A DNA stretch of 37,303 nt from a virus. The DNA is taken from positions 1-37,303 of the IMG/VR virus record IMGVR_UViG_3300018080_000347; one strand, given 5' to 3'. The notes beneath the pieces are model-generated. The model was not told the DNA's origin. It saw only the letters and a program-made list of their open reading frames with translations, and did no database searches. The first letter of the stretch is position 1. Each line of letters begins with the position of its first letter. Shown here piece after piece: positions 24,076 through 30,388 of this stretch. Both the position numbers and the translations under genes were made by a program.

Positions 24076-24900
24076 ATGACTAAGGAATTAGCTAAACCTA
24101 TCGATCGTTTCAAGGCGGTTATAAATCATCCCACGGTGCAGGAGCAATTCAAAAACGCTATGGGCAAGGGGGCTGACTTGTTTGTCGCCTCACTGATTGA
24201 CGCATATGCAAGCGATTTGCAAGATTGCGAACCGGGACCGGTTATCCGGGAAGCCTTAAAGGCCGCTGTCCTAAAACTCACCGTCAGCAAGAGCTTAGGA
24301 ACCGCCTATATCGTGCCTTACAACAAAAGTTATAAGGAAAACGGCGAGTGGAAGAAGAAAAAAGTCCCTCAATTCCAGCTTGGCTATAAGGGTATGATCC
24401 AGCTTGCGCAAAGAAGCGGACAATTAAAGAGCTTCAATGATAAAGTGATTTATGAAGGACAGGTGGTGAATGAAGACCAGGTGACCGGAGATATAACGAT
24501 TACGGGAGAGCGCGCCAGCGACAGGGCAATCGGCTATTTCTTTTTTATGCGCCTGATCAACGGTTTTGAAAAATCAATCTACTGGACAAAAGAGCAGGTT
24601 ATCAAGCATGCTGAGGCGAAGAGCCCAAGCTATAAAAATAAAAAATCCGCCTGGTTCACCGACTTTGACGCCATGGCTTTGAAAACGGTTATCAGGCGGC
24701 TTCTCAGCAAGTATGCGCCCATGTCGATTGAATTCGTCAATGTGATGTCTCAGGATGAATCCGAAGAGACCAAAAAACCTGAAGACAAAAATATTGATTT
24801 GGAAGTTGAAGAGCTGCCGCCGAAGCAGGGGGAGGAGCAGTCACAATCAGCACCTATCTCCGAAGAAGAGCGGGACTTTCCAGACGAACCTGCATTTTAA
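24076..24900 (+). CDS. recT: RecT-like single-strand annealing protein
   Basis: The 274-residue protein matches RecT: AVLKLTVSKSLGTAYIVPY, then FQLGYKGMIQLAQRSGQ and KSIYWTKEQVIKHAE, with an acidic C-terminal tail (ISEEERDFPDEPAF). RecT coats single-stranded DNA and anneals complementary strands in phage recombination and replication. No RecE-type exonuclease is present; the adjacent ATPase and MBL proteins could supply end-processing. ACGGAGGAAAC gives a good ribosome site. A hairpin follows at 24916-24934. Confidence 0.9.
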   Translation: MTKELAKPIDRFKAVINHPTVQEQFKNAMGKGADLFVASLIDAYASDLQDCEPGPVIREALKAAVLKLTVSKSLGTAYIVPYNKSYKENGEWKKKKVPQFQLGYKGMIQLAQRSGQLKSFNDKVIYEGQVVNEDQVTGDITITGERASDRAIGYFFFMRLINGFEKSIYWTKEQVIKHAEAKSPSYKNKKSAWFTDFDAMALKTVIRRLLSKYAPMSIEFVNVMSQDESEETKKPEDKNIDLEVEELPPKQGEEQSQSAPISEEERDFPDEPAF

Positions 24901-24915
24901 GAAGCGTAAACAATT

Positions 24916-24941
24916 GGGCGGAAATTTTCCGCCCCACTTTT
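24916..24941 (+). terminator. Hairpin between recT and the MBL gene
   Basis: GGGCGGAA (24916-24923) pairs with TTCCGCCC (24927-24934) around a 3-base loop, followed by CACTTTT. The T run is short, so it may be a weak terminator or an mRNA-stabilising hairpin that lowers expression of the MBL gene. Confidence 0.45.
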
Positions 24942-24955
24942 ACGATGGATAACTG

Positions 24956-25660
24956 ATGAACATCAAAACTATCGCAAGCGGCTCGAAGGGCAACTGCTAC
25001 ATAGTCGAGCATGAAGGCGAGCGGCTTATTCTTGAGTGCGGCGTGAAGCTTGACGATATCAGGAAAGCCCTTGATTTCGACTTCAGCAATGTAGCCGGCT
25101 GCCTAATCAGTCACGAGCACAAAGACCATGCTTTGTCTGTTGAAAAGCTTTTGAGAAATACGCCGATCAAAGTTTTTGGGCCGCCTTCTAGGATGCTTAT
25201 AGATGCCGTCGGCGAACTTGGGTACGTGGCAATGTCGCCAGGATGCTATACGAAATTTAGCGGGGACTCTCAATTTATGATTTATCCATTTTGCGGAACT
25301 CATGATGTTGAGTGCTATTCGTACCTGATCCAGGCCGGCGAAAAGCGTCTTTTTTTCGCCTCGGATACCTCCAGTGTCCCCTTTATAAAATATAACGCGG
25401 TTACTCATTTGATGATTGAAGCTAATCATTCCTTCGCTATCATGTCGGACTCGGAGATGACCCCAAAACTCAAGCAGCGAGTATGGGATTATCATATGGA
25501 TATTCAGGGAGCCGTCAAGTTTGCGAAAGAGCACAAGAATTCTCTTGATGAGGTTCACCTATTGCATTTGAGTAACGAGCATTCCGACGAGGAGCTGTTT
25601 AAAAAAATGATGGTGGAGGCGGTCGGAGTGCCGGTTTATGTCGCCGGTAATAACTGTTGA
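24956..25660 (+). CDS. MBL-fold metallohydrolase (YycJ-like, probable nuclease)
   Basis: The 234-residue protein has HEHKDH (53-58), GTHD (His116), FASDT (Asp137) and IEANH, the metal-binding set of the metallo-beta-lactamase fold. Phage members near recT and an SbcC-like gene are usually grouped with the YycJ/WalJ DNA exonucleases. Its place here suggests a nuclease working with the ATPase and RecT, as a RecE/RecT-type or SbcCD-type end-processing set. That role is inference. A strong promoter begins over its stop codon. Confidence 0.78.
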   Translation: MNIKTIASGSKGNCYIVEHEGERLILECGVKLDDIRKALDFDFSNVAGCLISHEHKDHALSVEKLLRNTPIKVFGPPSRMLIDAVGELGYVAMSPGCYTKFSGDSQFMIYPFCGTHDVECYSYLIQAGEKRLFFASDTSSVPFIKYNAVTHLMIEANHSFAIMSDSEMTPKLKQRVWDYHMDIQGAVKFAKEHKNSLDEVHLLHLSNEHSDEELFKKMMVEAVGVPVYVAGNNC

Positions 25661-25685
25661 CAGATAGATGCTGCAAGCATACAAT
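25657..25685 (+). promoter_or_regulatory. Near-consensus sigma70 promoter of the small RNA
   Basis: TTGACA (25657-25662), a 17-base spacer and TACAAT (25680-25685) match the consensus at 11 of 12 positions. The -35 overlaps the stop codon of the MBL gene. Transcription should start near 25691-25693. The dyad CAAGCAT / ATGCTTG (25674-25680 and 25691-25697) overlaps the -10 and start, so a repressor could bind there. Confidence 0.7.
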
Positions 25686-25690
25686 AAGAC

Positions 25691-25858
25691 ATGCTTGTAT
25701 TAAGCGTCAAATTCGTCCGCCTAAGTCGTACCTTGCGCGGCGGGTGAATCGGTCCTGCTTTAAAACCTGCAGGCTTAAAAGGAGGCGCGCAAGACACTTA
25801 TCATAATGGATAAGCTTGAAAATGGTAATACCCGGCATACATGGCCGGGTATTTTTTT
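25691..25858 (+). ncRNA. Putative structured small RNA with its own terminator
   Basis: Between the promoter and the terminator lie about 135 bases with no convincing ORF but several perfect dyads. These are CTTGCGCG / CGCGCAAG (25732-25739 with 25786-25793), CCTGC / GCAGG inside it (25754-25758 with 25769-25773), and CTTATC / GATAAG (25797-25802 with 25809-25814). CCGCC (25717-25721) with GGCGG (25739-25743) would make a pseudoknot with the first stem. TTAAGC (25700-25705) can close on GCTTGA (25814-25819). AAGGAGG at 25779-25785 is a perfect Shine-Dalgarno match, but the next ATG is 20 bases away. I do not recognise a known RNA family. The RNA would be about 168 bases. Confidence 0.55.
25827..25858 (+). 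terminator. Strong intrinsic terminator
   Basis: AATACCCGGC (25827-25836) and GCCGGGTATT (25844-25853) form a perfect 10-bp stem with loop ATACATG, followed by an unbroken T run to 25857. It ends the putative small RNA and the recombination operon. Confidence 0.85.
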
Positions 25859-25883
25859 AATACTCTAAATGCTACCGGCATAC

Positions 25884-26168
25884 ATGGCGACAACAGTAAA
25901 AATAAAATCAGACAAGCTTCTGAAAAGGCTGGATGCTATCCAGTCTCAGTACGGGTTGGAAACACGGCAAAACACGGCAATTATCCTGCTCCGCAAAGCT
26001 ATTGATTTTGTAGAGTGCAACGGCTGGGAGGAAATCCTAAAGCTGCCGACTCGAAAAATACAGGAGAGCTGCGAGCATGAGAGCGGCGAATTTTTTCAGA
26101 AGATAGAAAATCGCGAGAAAAAGCAATATATGAAGTGCTTAGATTGCGGATTTATTCAGAGAATATAA
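25884..26168 (+). CDS. Hypothetical protein with C-terminal Cys/His cluster
   Basis: The product (94 residues from ATG 25884, 99 from ATG 25869) has an N-terminal strand-helix-helix-like part (TTVKIKSDKLLKRLDAIQ) that may be a ribbon-helix-helix and a C-terminal cluster CEHE...CLDCG resembling a zinc ribbon. I do not recognise a family. The first five codons include a 14-base copy of the terminator loop region. It opens the next plus-strand operon. Confidence 0.55.
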   Translation: MATTVKIKSDKLLKRLDAIQSQYGLETRQNTAIILLRKAIDFVECNGWEEILKLPTRKIQESCEHESGEFFQKIENREKKQYMKCLDCGFIQRI

Positions 26169-26266
26169 CAATTTTGAATCGATACGCTGAAAGAGAAAAT
26201 CCCGGAAAAAATTAAACATAGGTTGAGGCCGGGAATTGATCCGAAACCTGTTTATTAAGAAGAAAT

Positions 26267-26698
26267 ATGAATAAAGAAGAAAAAACCCTGGAAATCTTAT
26301 TTCAAGAAATGGAATCTGTAGGGCAACCGCACTTGAACGGAATTTATATCAGCTTTAGAGACTTTTGGAAACTGGCCGTGGCGATTGCTCCGCTTTTGCA
26401 TGGAGCCAGCTATGACGCTCCTGTTCCGGCTGAAGCAGATATGCTTATCTCTGCCGCTGACGCGGCGAAAATGTGCAATACATTGGATACACATTTGTAC
26501 CAATGGGCTAAGAAAGGGAAATTCCCGAACGCGGTCAGGATGGACAAAAAGTCTAGAAATGGGCTGGGATTTCGCCTTTCAGAGGTGCAGAAATGGATCA
26601 AAGACCCGGCCGCGTGGGGAGTACGTAGGCATAAAAAGAAAACTGATGACGAGCAGATTGAAGATTTTGCAAGTCAGTTTGCCGAATATTCGGAGTAG
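26267..26698 (+). CDS. AlpA/excisionase-type helix-turn-helix protein
   Basis: Residues ~62-115 (ISAADAAKMCNTLDTHLYQWAKKGKFPNAV, then GLGFRLSEVQKWI) follow the winged helix pattern of AlpA, MerR-like and excisionase proteins that bind DNA. An N-terminal ~55-residue part precedes it, with FRDFWKLAVAIAPLL. No integrase is present, so a regulatory role is more likely than excision. It lies directly before the secreted protein gene, which it may control. Confidence 0.62.
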   Translation: MNKEEKTLEILFQEMESVGQPHLNGIYISFRDFWKLAVAIAPLLHGASYDAPVPAEADMLISAADAAKMCNTLDTHLYQWAKKGKFPNAVRMDKKSRNGLGFRLSEVQKWIKDPAAWGVRRHKKKTDDEQIEDFASQFAEYSE

Positions 26699-26700
26699 TT

Positions 26701-27591
26701 ATGAAATATTTCTTGTCTCTTTTGTTGATTTGCCTGACCATGTCCGCCTATAGTCAGGCAAAAATAATGAGCAGCTTTAATCCGATTAGCACGCAAAGAT
26801 TTACGGCTACCGTTAAGCATGAACGGGGCGAGGAGGCCGCCATCGCCTCCAAAAGTCGTTCTAAAAAACAGGGGAGGGCGAGAAAATGTAATGCCCCCGG
26901 AGCCTGGCAGGACGGAGACATGTGTTATTGTTCCGTTTACGGAAGTCGCGTGTACTGCCGCGCCGACGAGGGCGGTTGTTGCGGAATACCGAGTAAAACT
27001 AAAAAGTTTGGGATCGGGGCATTTGGAGGAACATTTTTCCAATCGCCAAAACGCGGGATTCAAGCGGAAAAGCAGAGCGTTACAACGTCTGAAATAAAAG
27101 AAGAAGCAACTTTGGTAAGGAAATCTGATTCTTTACCAAAAGAGCCGCAAGAAGTCAGTCATCCGTTTTTCGAGCGGCTTGAGGAGGTTCTCGGAAAAGG
27201 TAATTTGGCGGCCGATCAAGCGGTCAAAGACGAAATAGCCACGATGGAGGTTGAAGCCGTAAGCGGGACAAGCTACGGGGGGCTACCCGCGCCCTCTCGC
27301 GGTTCATCTTCAGCCGCGCGACGAAAAGGGGCACGCCGGGAAAATCCGAAATTATCAGAGAAACGGATCCTTAAGCTTAAAGGGATCCGGGGTAAATGCG
27401 CCACGAATGAAACACGCTCGTTTTGTACTATGCTTGGGCGGGACGGACTCACCCTTAAAGAACGGATAGACCGAGTGATAAGCGGAGAACTGCCGCCAAA
27501 AATTTATCATGAGATTATTTTTGACGATGCCGTGGACGAAGCTTTGTTTTTTTTAGGAGCTTCCGGCTTAGAAGTTCCGGGCAAAAAATAA
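26701..27591 (+). CDS. Secreted Cys-rich protein of unknown function
   Basis: The protein begins with a classical signal peptide (KYFLSLLLICLTMSAYSQA, cleavage likely after Ala20). The mature part has six Cys in a short region (Cys63, 75, 77, 86, 93, 94) in the context WQDGDMCYCSVYGSRVYC, then a low-complexity basic stretch (SSSAARRKGARR) and a C-terminal helical region with two more Cys. Disulphides are plausible after export. CGGAG stands before the ATG. I cannot assign a family; a phage early gene for an exported protein could alter the host surface or block superinfection, but this is inference. Confidence 0.62.
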   Translation: MKYFLSLLLICLTMSAYSQAKIMSSFNPISTQRFTATVKHERGEEAAIASKSRSKKQGRARKCNAPGAWQDGDMCYCSVYGSRVYCRADEGGCCGIPSKTKKFGIGAFGGTFFQSPKRGIQAEKQSVTTSEIKEEATLVRKSDSLPKEPQEVSHPFFERLEEVLGKGNLAADQAVKDEIATMEVEAVSGTSYGGLPAPSRGSSSAARRKGARRENPKLSEKRILKLKGIRGKCATNETRSFCTMLGRDGLTLKERIDRVISGELPPKIYHEIIFDDAVDEALFFLGASGLEVPGKK

Positions 27592-27629
27592 TAAACGGCT
27601 TCTCTGAGTGAGTAAAAATTATTTTTAAC

Positions 27630-27647
27630 CGTGTCGATTTAGACACG
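27630..27647 (+). promoter_or_regulatory. Small hairpin next to a ribosome site
   Basis: CGTGTC (27630-27635) and GACACG (27642-27647) form a 6-bp stem with loop GATTTA, 3 bases before GGAGG of the following gene. It could influence initiation there. Alternatively it is a weak terminator for the secreted protein gene, since only TTT follows. Confidence 0.35.
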
Positions 27648-27659
27648 TTTGGAGGATTT

Positions 27660-27974
27660 ATGAGTAAGGTTATACATTGCTACGCTATTTCAATAGAACG
27701 CATAAATAGTGAAGAGATATTAAAATTAAAGCTTCATATAGGGGCAAAAATTTTGCACGTCTCCCAGCAGATTGAAGACGTCCGCATTTGGGCGGAGGTT
27801 GATTCCGATGTGGCGGAGGAAGTTCGTCACTTTGAGGTTTTTATGACAGGTCAGGAGATTCCGCAAGATATCGGTATTGAACGACGATATTTGGGGACGG
27901 CGATTTCTGACGGAGGACTTTATGTCTTGCATATTTACGAAAGGCATGAGGTACCGCATGAGCAAAATTCCTGA
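27660..27974 (+). CDS. Small phage protein of the ERRYLGT type
   Basis: The 104-residue protein has IWAEVDSDVAEEVRHFEVF, then ERRYLGTAI and YVLHIYE. This resembles a common family of small phage proteins that end in 'ERRYxGTxxxxGxxVxHxxE' (I believe annotated as DUF7352). The function of the family is not known to me. GGAGG 5 bases before the ATG gives a strong start. Its stop overlaps the next gene by 17 bases. Confidence 0.65.
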   Translation: MSKVIHCYAISIERINSEEILKLKLHIGAKILHVSQQIEDVRIWAEVDSDVAEEVRHFEVFMTGQEIPQDIGIERRYLGTAISDGGLYVLHIYERHEVPHEQNS

Positions 27975-28200
27975 AAAGGTTGATAAAGGACTCTGCCTCA
28001 AAACAAAGTACGGCATAAAAACTATGTACGACGTTGAGGAGCTTACGTTTGAACTGAATAACGTAATCAACCTCTTTCTGAACAGAAAATGTCATGGCAA
28101 CCCCGAGCTGCAAGCCGCTGTTTGGGATCGTCTTGCAACTCACATTGAGGAGTCGGTGCCTAAAGCTTTTCCGGGGTGCTGGCCGGTTAATTATTACTAG
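27958..28200 (+). CDS. Hypothetical small protein with duplicated 3' end
   Basis: The 80-residue product begins MSKIPEKVDKGLCLKTK and ends VPKAFPGCWPVNYY. The family is unknown to me. GAGG precedes the ATG at 27958; an ATG at 27877 is inside the previous gene. A second copy of the last 14 codons is found at 28733-28774 with only synonymous changes, so sequence was inserted behind this gene. Confidence 0.6.
   Translation: MSKIPEKVDKGLCLKTKYGIKTMYDVEELTFELNNVINLFLNRKCHGNPELQAAVWDRLATHIEESVPKAFPGCWPVNYY
28156..28197 (+). repeat. 3'-end repeat, copy 1
   Basis: Codons for VPKAFPGCWPVNYY. The copy at 28733-28774 is identical except for three third-position changes (TTT/TTC, CCG/CCA, TAC/TAT). Confidence 0.9.
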
Positions 28201-28208
28201 GAGGAGTG

Positions 28209-28277
28209 ATGAATATTGTTTCTTTTAGCGGCGGCAAGGACTCGACCGCAATGCTTTTGATGATGACTGCGGAGTAA
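28209..28277 (+). pseudogene. Remnant of a PP-loop (PAPS reductase-like) gene
   Basis: An ATG with GGAGGAG just before it reads NIVSFSGGKDSTAMLLMM and stops after 22 residues. SGGKDST is the PP-loop ATP-pyrophosphatase motif found at the start of phage PAPS reductase-like proteins. The family is normally over 200 residues, so all but the first ~20 residues are gone. The surviving start with a good ribosome site suggests a recent deletion. Confidence 0.65.
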
Positions 28278-28295
28278 TAAAAAGGAGCTAAATCA

Positions 28296-28643
28296 ATGAA
28301 ATGGTGCGAACAAACATTAAAGCCGTCAACTGGGCAAGAAATCGTTGTAAGAGCTAGAGACGGTGCCGGAAGCCGCTGGCATTATCAAATCGGAGTATGG
28401 CTTAACAATGAGTTTCAAAAACAAACTATGGGATATGATATGTACGAATGGCTGCCTCTAGATACTTTTATTAACCTTGAACGTAGGCTTGATCATTTGG
28501 AATTTGAAAGGGCAAGAATGTATGCCCGAGCGTTGCGAGCTGAAGAAGTTATGTATGAAGCCGTTATTAATGGTAATGCTAACAAGTTGATTGATTATGT
28601 CAAGTTGATTGATTATGTAAAGACTGGACTCGAAAACATATAA
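28296..28643 (+). CDS. Hypothetical protein with a tandem KLIDYV repeat
   Basis: The 115-residue product has an N-terminal beta-like part (GQEIVVRARDGAGSRWHYQIG), then helices (LERRLDHLEFERARMYARAL). An 18-base unit coding for KLIDYV is repeated twice near the C-terminus. I do not recognise the family. GGAGC lies before the ATG. It lies in the cargo between the two 3'-end repeats. Confidence 0.55.
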   Translation: MKWCEQTLKPSTGQEIVVRARDGAGSRWHYQIGVWLNNEFQKQTMGYDMYEWLPLDTFINLERRLDHLEFERARMYARALRAEEVMYEAVINGNANKLIDYVKLIDYVKTGLENI

Positions 28644-28791
28644 AAATCCATAAAAATCCATAAAATCACAGAGAAGTTTATTTTGATCATGAGTTTCAGA
28701 CTGAATTCTCAGTGAGAGACGCAGTCTTATCAGTGCCTAAAGCTTTCCCAGGGTGCTGGCCGGTTAATTATTATAATAAAGAGGATTAATA
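28644..28791 (+). other. Spacer with the second 3'-end repeat
   Basis: This stretch carries short tandem ATAAAAATCC units just after the stop at 28643, then a short open frame that ends VPKAFPGCWPVNYYNKED (28733-28789), a remnant of a relative of the gene at 27958. GAGGATTAATA at its end serves as ribosome site for the next gene. No complete gene is seen in it. Confidence 0.6.
28733..28774 (+). repeat. 3'-end repeat, copy 2
   Basis: Second copy of the last 14 codons of the gene at 27958. It is followed here by codons NKED and a TAA at 28787-28789 in place of the TAG. Confidence 0.9.
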
Positions 28792-29166
28792 ATGGAAAAA
28801 GATATTATAAAATGCCATAAATGCAAACATTTTTGCATATTTGAATACTTTGAGGCATGCGCCAAAGGGCATTGGGAGGGCGAGCCTTTGCCCGGTTTTG
28901 TTGACCCTGATTGTAAGGATTTCAAGGAGAAACAAGAATATAAAATGCAGTTAACGGTCAGTCAGGTGATTTTTCAATTAACTGAATTCATGCGGGAGCA
29001 TGGTGATATGCCTTGTTATATCAATACGAACGATAATGCTTATAATATCATTCCTTTAAAGCAAGAGCATATAGAGCATATAGACTTGGGGATGGCATCT
29101 TCGTTTTCCATTGACGATATTCCAGGAAACCACGACGACCTGATTTGTTATCTGGGAGAATTGTAA
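28792..29166 (+). CDS. Hypothetical protein with N-terminal Cys cluster
   Basis: The 124-residue product has CHKCKHFCIFEYFEACAKG and DPDCKDF in the first 45 residues, a small Cys cluster that could bind zinc. After these, QLTVSQVIFQLTEFMREHGDMPCYI and DDLICYLGEL resemble the 'L...L.......D..V' pattern of small phage proteins with a helix and beta hairpin. The function is not recognised. It follows the 3'-end repeat and precedes the methyltransferase remnant. Confidence 0.6.
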   Translation: MEKDIIKCHKCKHFCIFEYFEACAKGHWEGEPLPGFVDPDCKDFKEKQEYKMQLTVSQVIFQLTEFMREHGDMPCYINTNDNAYNIIPLKQEHIEHIDLGMASSFSIDDIPGNHDDLICYLGEL

Positions 29167-29176
29167 GGAATTGGAA

Positions 29177-29345
29177 ATGAAACCTTATTTCGAGACTGAA
29201 AACGGAGTTTTGTATTGCGGCGATCGCCTGCGAGAATCTTGGCCGTAAATGGGCGGTAATCGAAAGGGAGGAGAAATATTGCGAGATAGCGGCCAGGCGT
29301 ATTGAAACGGCTGCTAATCAGAAAAGCATTGATGACTATTTGTAA
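29177..29345 (+). pseudogene. Remnant of a DNA (N4/N6) methyltransferase gene
   Basis: The N-terminal frame reads MKPYFETENGVLYCGDRL and stops at 29248. The start resembles phage DNA methylases (MKPYY.D....YHGDCLE). In another frame the end reads CENLGRKWAVIEREEKYCEIAARRI to a TAA at 29343-29345, matching the C-terminal motif ENLGRKWIGIE. The 150+ residues between the two parts (including the DPPY and FxGxG regions) are missing. Thus the first ~16 residues and last ~40 residues of a methylase gene are joined out of frame. Confidence 0.7.
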
Positions 29346-29463
29346 CGAGTATGTGCAATTTTTGCACTGACTGACGGATGTATTTTTTTTGCTTGACATA
29401 TTCATAACATGGTTGTTAGCTTTAAGAAAAACAACGACAATCAACAATTTAAATTTTTAAGCA

Positions 29464-29649
29464 ATGCCAAGAGAACTTCTGGAAGGCGAAATTTTAAAAC
29501 CGGTGTCGATCACCTTGAATCCTAAGACCTTGAAGATTTTTGACGGAATCGTCGGCAAGGACATGAGGAGTAAGAAGGTGCGTCAGCTCATTCAAGATTT
29601 TATCGAGGCAAACAATGAGATGGTTCAAGCACCTGACAAACGCTCATGA
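29464..29649 (+). CDS. Ribbon-helix-helix-like small DNA-binding protein
   Basis: The 61-residue product contains KPVSITLNPKTLKIFDGIV and RSKKVRQLIQDFIE, which is the strand-helix-helix pattern of Arc/MetJ/CopG proteins. Its gene overlaps the next ORF by 35 bases in another frame, so it may regulate the replication genes it precedes. No strong ribosome site is visible before the ATG. Confidence 0.6.
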   Translation: MPRELLEGEILKPVSITLNPKTLKIFDGIVGKDMRSKKVRQLIQDFIEANNEMVQAPDKRS

Positions 29650-30385
29650 CGATGAGTGCATGTCTGAATTAATCGACGAATTTGGACCTGAGGGCTATGG
29701 GGTGTGGTGGATAATTCTAGAAAAAATTGCCGCCCAAATGGACAAAACTGAACGCTGTTTTGCTCGTTATTCTCTCAAAAAGTGGTCAAAAACTTGCGGG
29801 ATTTCAGTCAAAAAGTTTCAGAAAACTGTCAGTTTTCTGTCAAAACTTGAAAAAGTTACAGCGAAAAAATGTGAAAAAAACTCAGATTTTTTAATAATTG
29901 AGTGCCGTAACTTATTGAAATTTAGAGATGAGTACACAAAAAAGTCCATACAAACTCCTGACAAACGCCGGATTTTATCCGGAGCGACTCCGGACCAAGA
30001 AACAGACGAACAGAAGCAGAAACAGAAGCAGAAACAGAAGCAGACCCCCCATAGCCCCCCAAGAGAATTTTTCGAGCCTGAGCCGAAAACTGAATCTGAA
30101 GACACGACCGTTCAGGACGCTTTTCTTGATTGCGAGAAATTTCTGGGGATGAGCCAGCAGGAGATTATTGAAATTTATTCAGTCTGTCATGAGCGAGAAA
30201 GATTCGCGGAAGCTGTGAGATTCGCAATCGAGAAGAACAATCAGCAGCTGCTTGAAAATCCTTCGGGGTTTATCAGATGGGCTTACGAGAATGGGAAGAC
30301 CTCAAAGGAAACCAGGACGCGGCACCAAACTAAAAACCCGCACGCGGCTAAATACGATCCTGAGTTCGCGGCGATGTTGGAGTAA
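29615..30385 (+). CDS. Phage replication protein (DnaD-like / DUF4373-like)
   Basis: The N-terminal ~80 residues (MRWFKHLTNAHDDECMSEL, then GPEGYGVWWIILEKIA) are the winged-helix part of the Lin1244/DUF4373-type replication proteins. A Lys/Gln-rich linker of 12-base repeats (QKQKQKQKQ, ~residues 132-142) and an acidic stretch lead to a C-terminal helical domain with a LLENPSGFIRWAYENGK segment, as in DnaD-type proteins. It should open or mark the phage origin and recruit the helicase loader encoded next. Confidence 0.72.
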   Translation: MRWFKHLTNAHDDECMSELIDEFGPEGYGVWWIILEKIAAQMDKTERCFARYSLKKWSKTCGISVKKFQKTVSFLSKLEKVTAKKCEKNSDFLIIECRNLLKFRDEYTKKSIQTPDKRRILSGATPDQETDEQKQKQKQKQKQTPHSPPREFFEPEPKTESEDTTVQDAFLDCEKFLGMSQQEIIEIYSVCHERERFAEAVRFAIEKNNQQLLENPSGFIRWAYENGKTSKETRTRHQTKNPHAAKYDPEFAAMLE

Positions 30386-30388
30386 ATC

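Noticed and set aside
25657-25858. tRNA, tmRNA or retron RNA in the structured interval
   Set aside because: No T-loop (GGTTCGAAT) or CCA end, no tag ORF, and no reverse transcriptase in the window.
25806-25868. Tiny ORF (20 residues) starting at ATG 25806 after AAGGAGG
   Set aside because: The ribosome site is 20 bases away, the start lies in a hairpin loop and the frame runs through the terminator stem and T run.
26200-26234. Dyad TCCCGG/CCGGGA between two early genes as a terminator
   Set aside because: Only 6 bp with a 23-base loop and no T run; too weak to call.
26267-26698. Excisionase as evidence for a temperate lifestyle
   Set aside because: The fold is shared by many regulators and no integrase or attachment site is seen.
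29354-29368. GTGCAA/TTGCAC hairpin with a later T run as a terminator
   Set aside because: The stem is 6 bp and the T run begins about 14 bases after it, which is not the intrinsic terminator layout.
29393-29421. TTGACA followed by TTAGCT as a promoter before the ribbon-helix-helix and replication genes
   Set aside because: The -10 matches poorly at 16-18 base spacings. It may still be a promoter with an activator, but I cannot support it.
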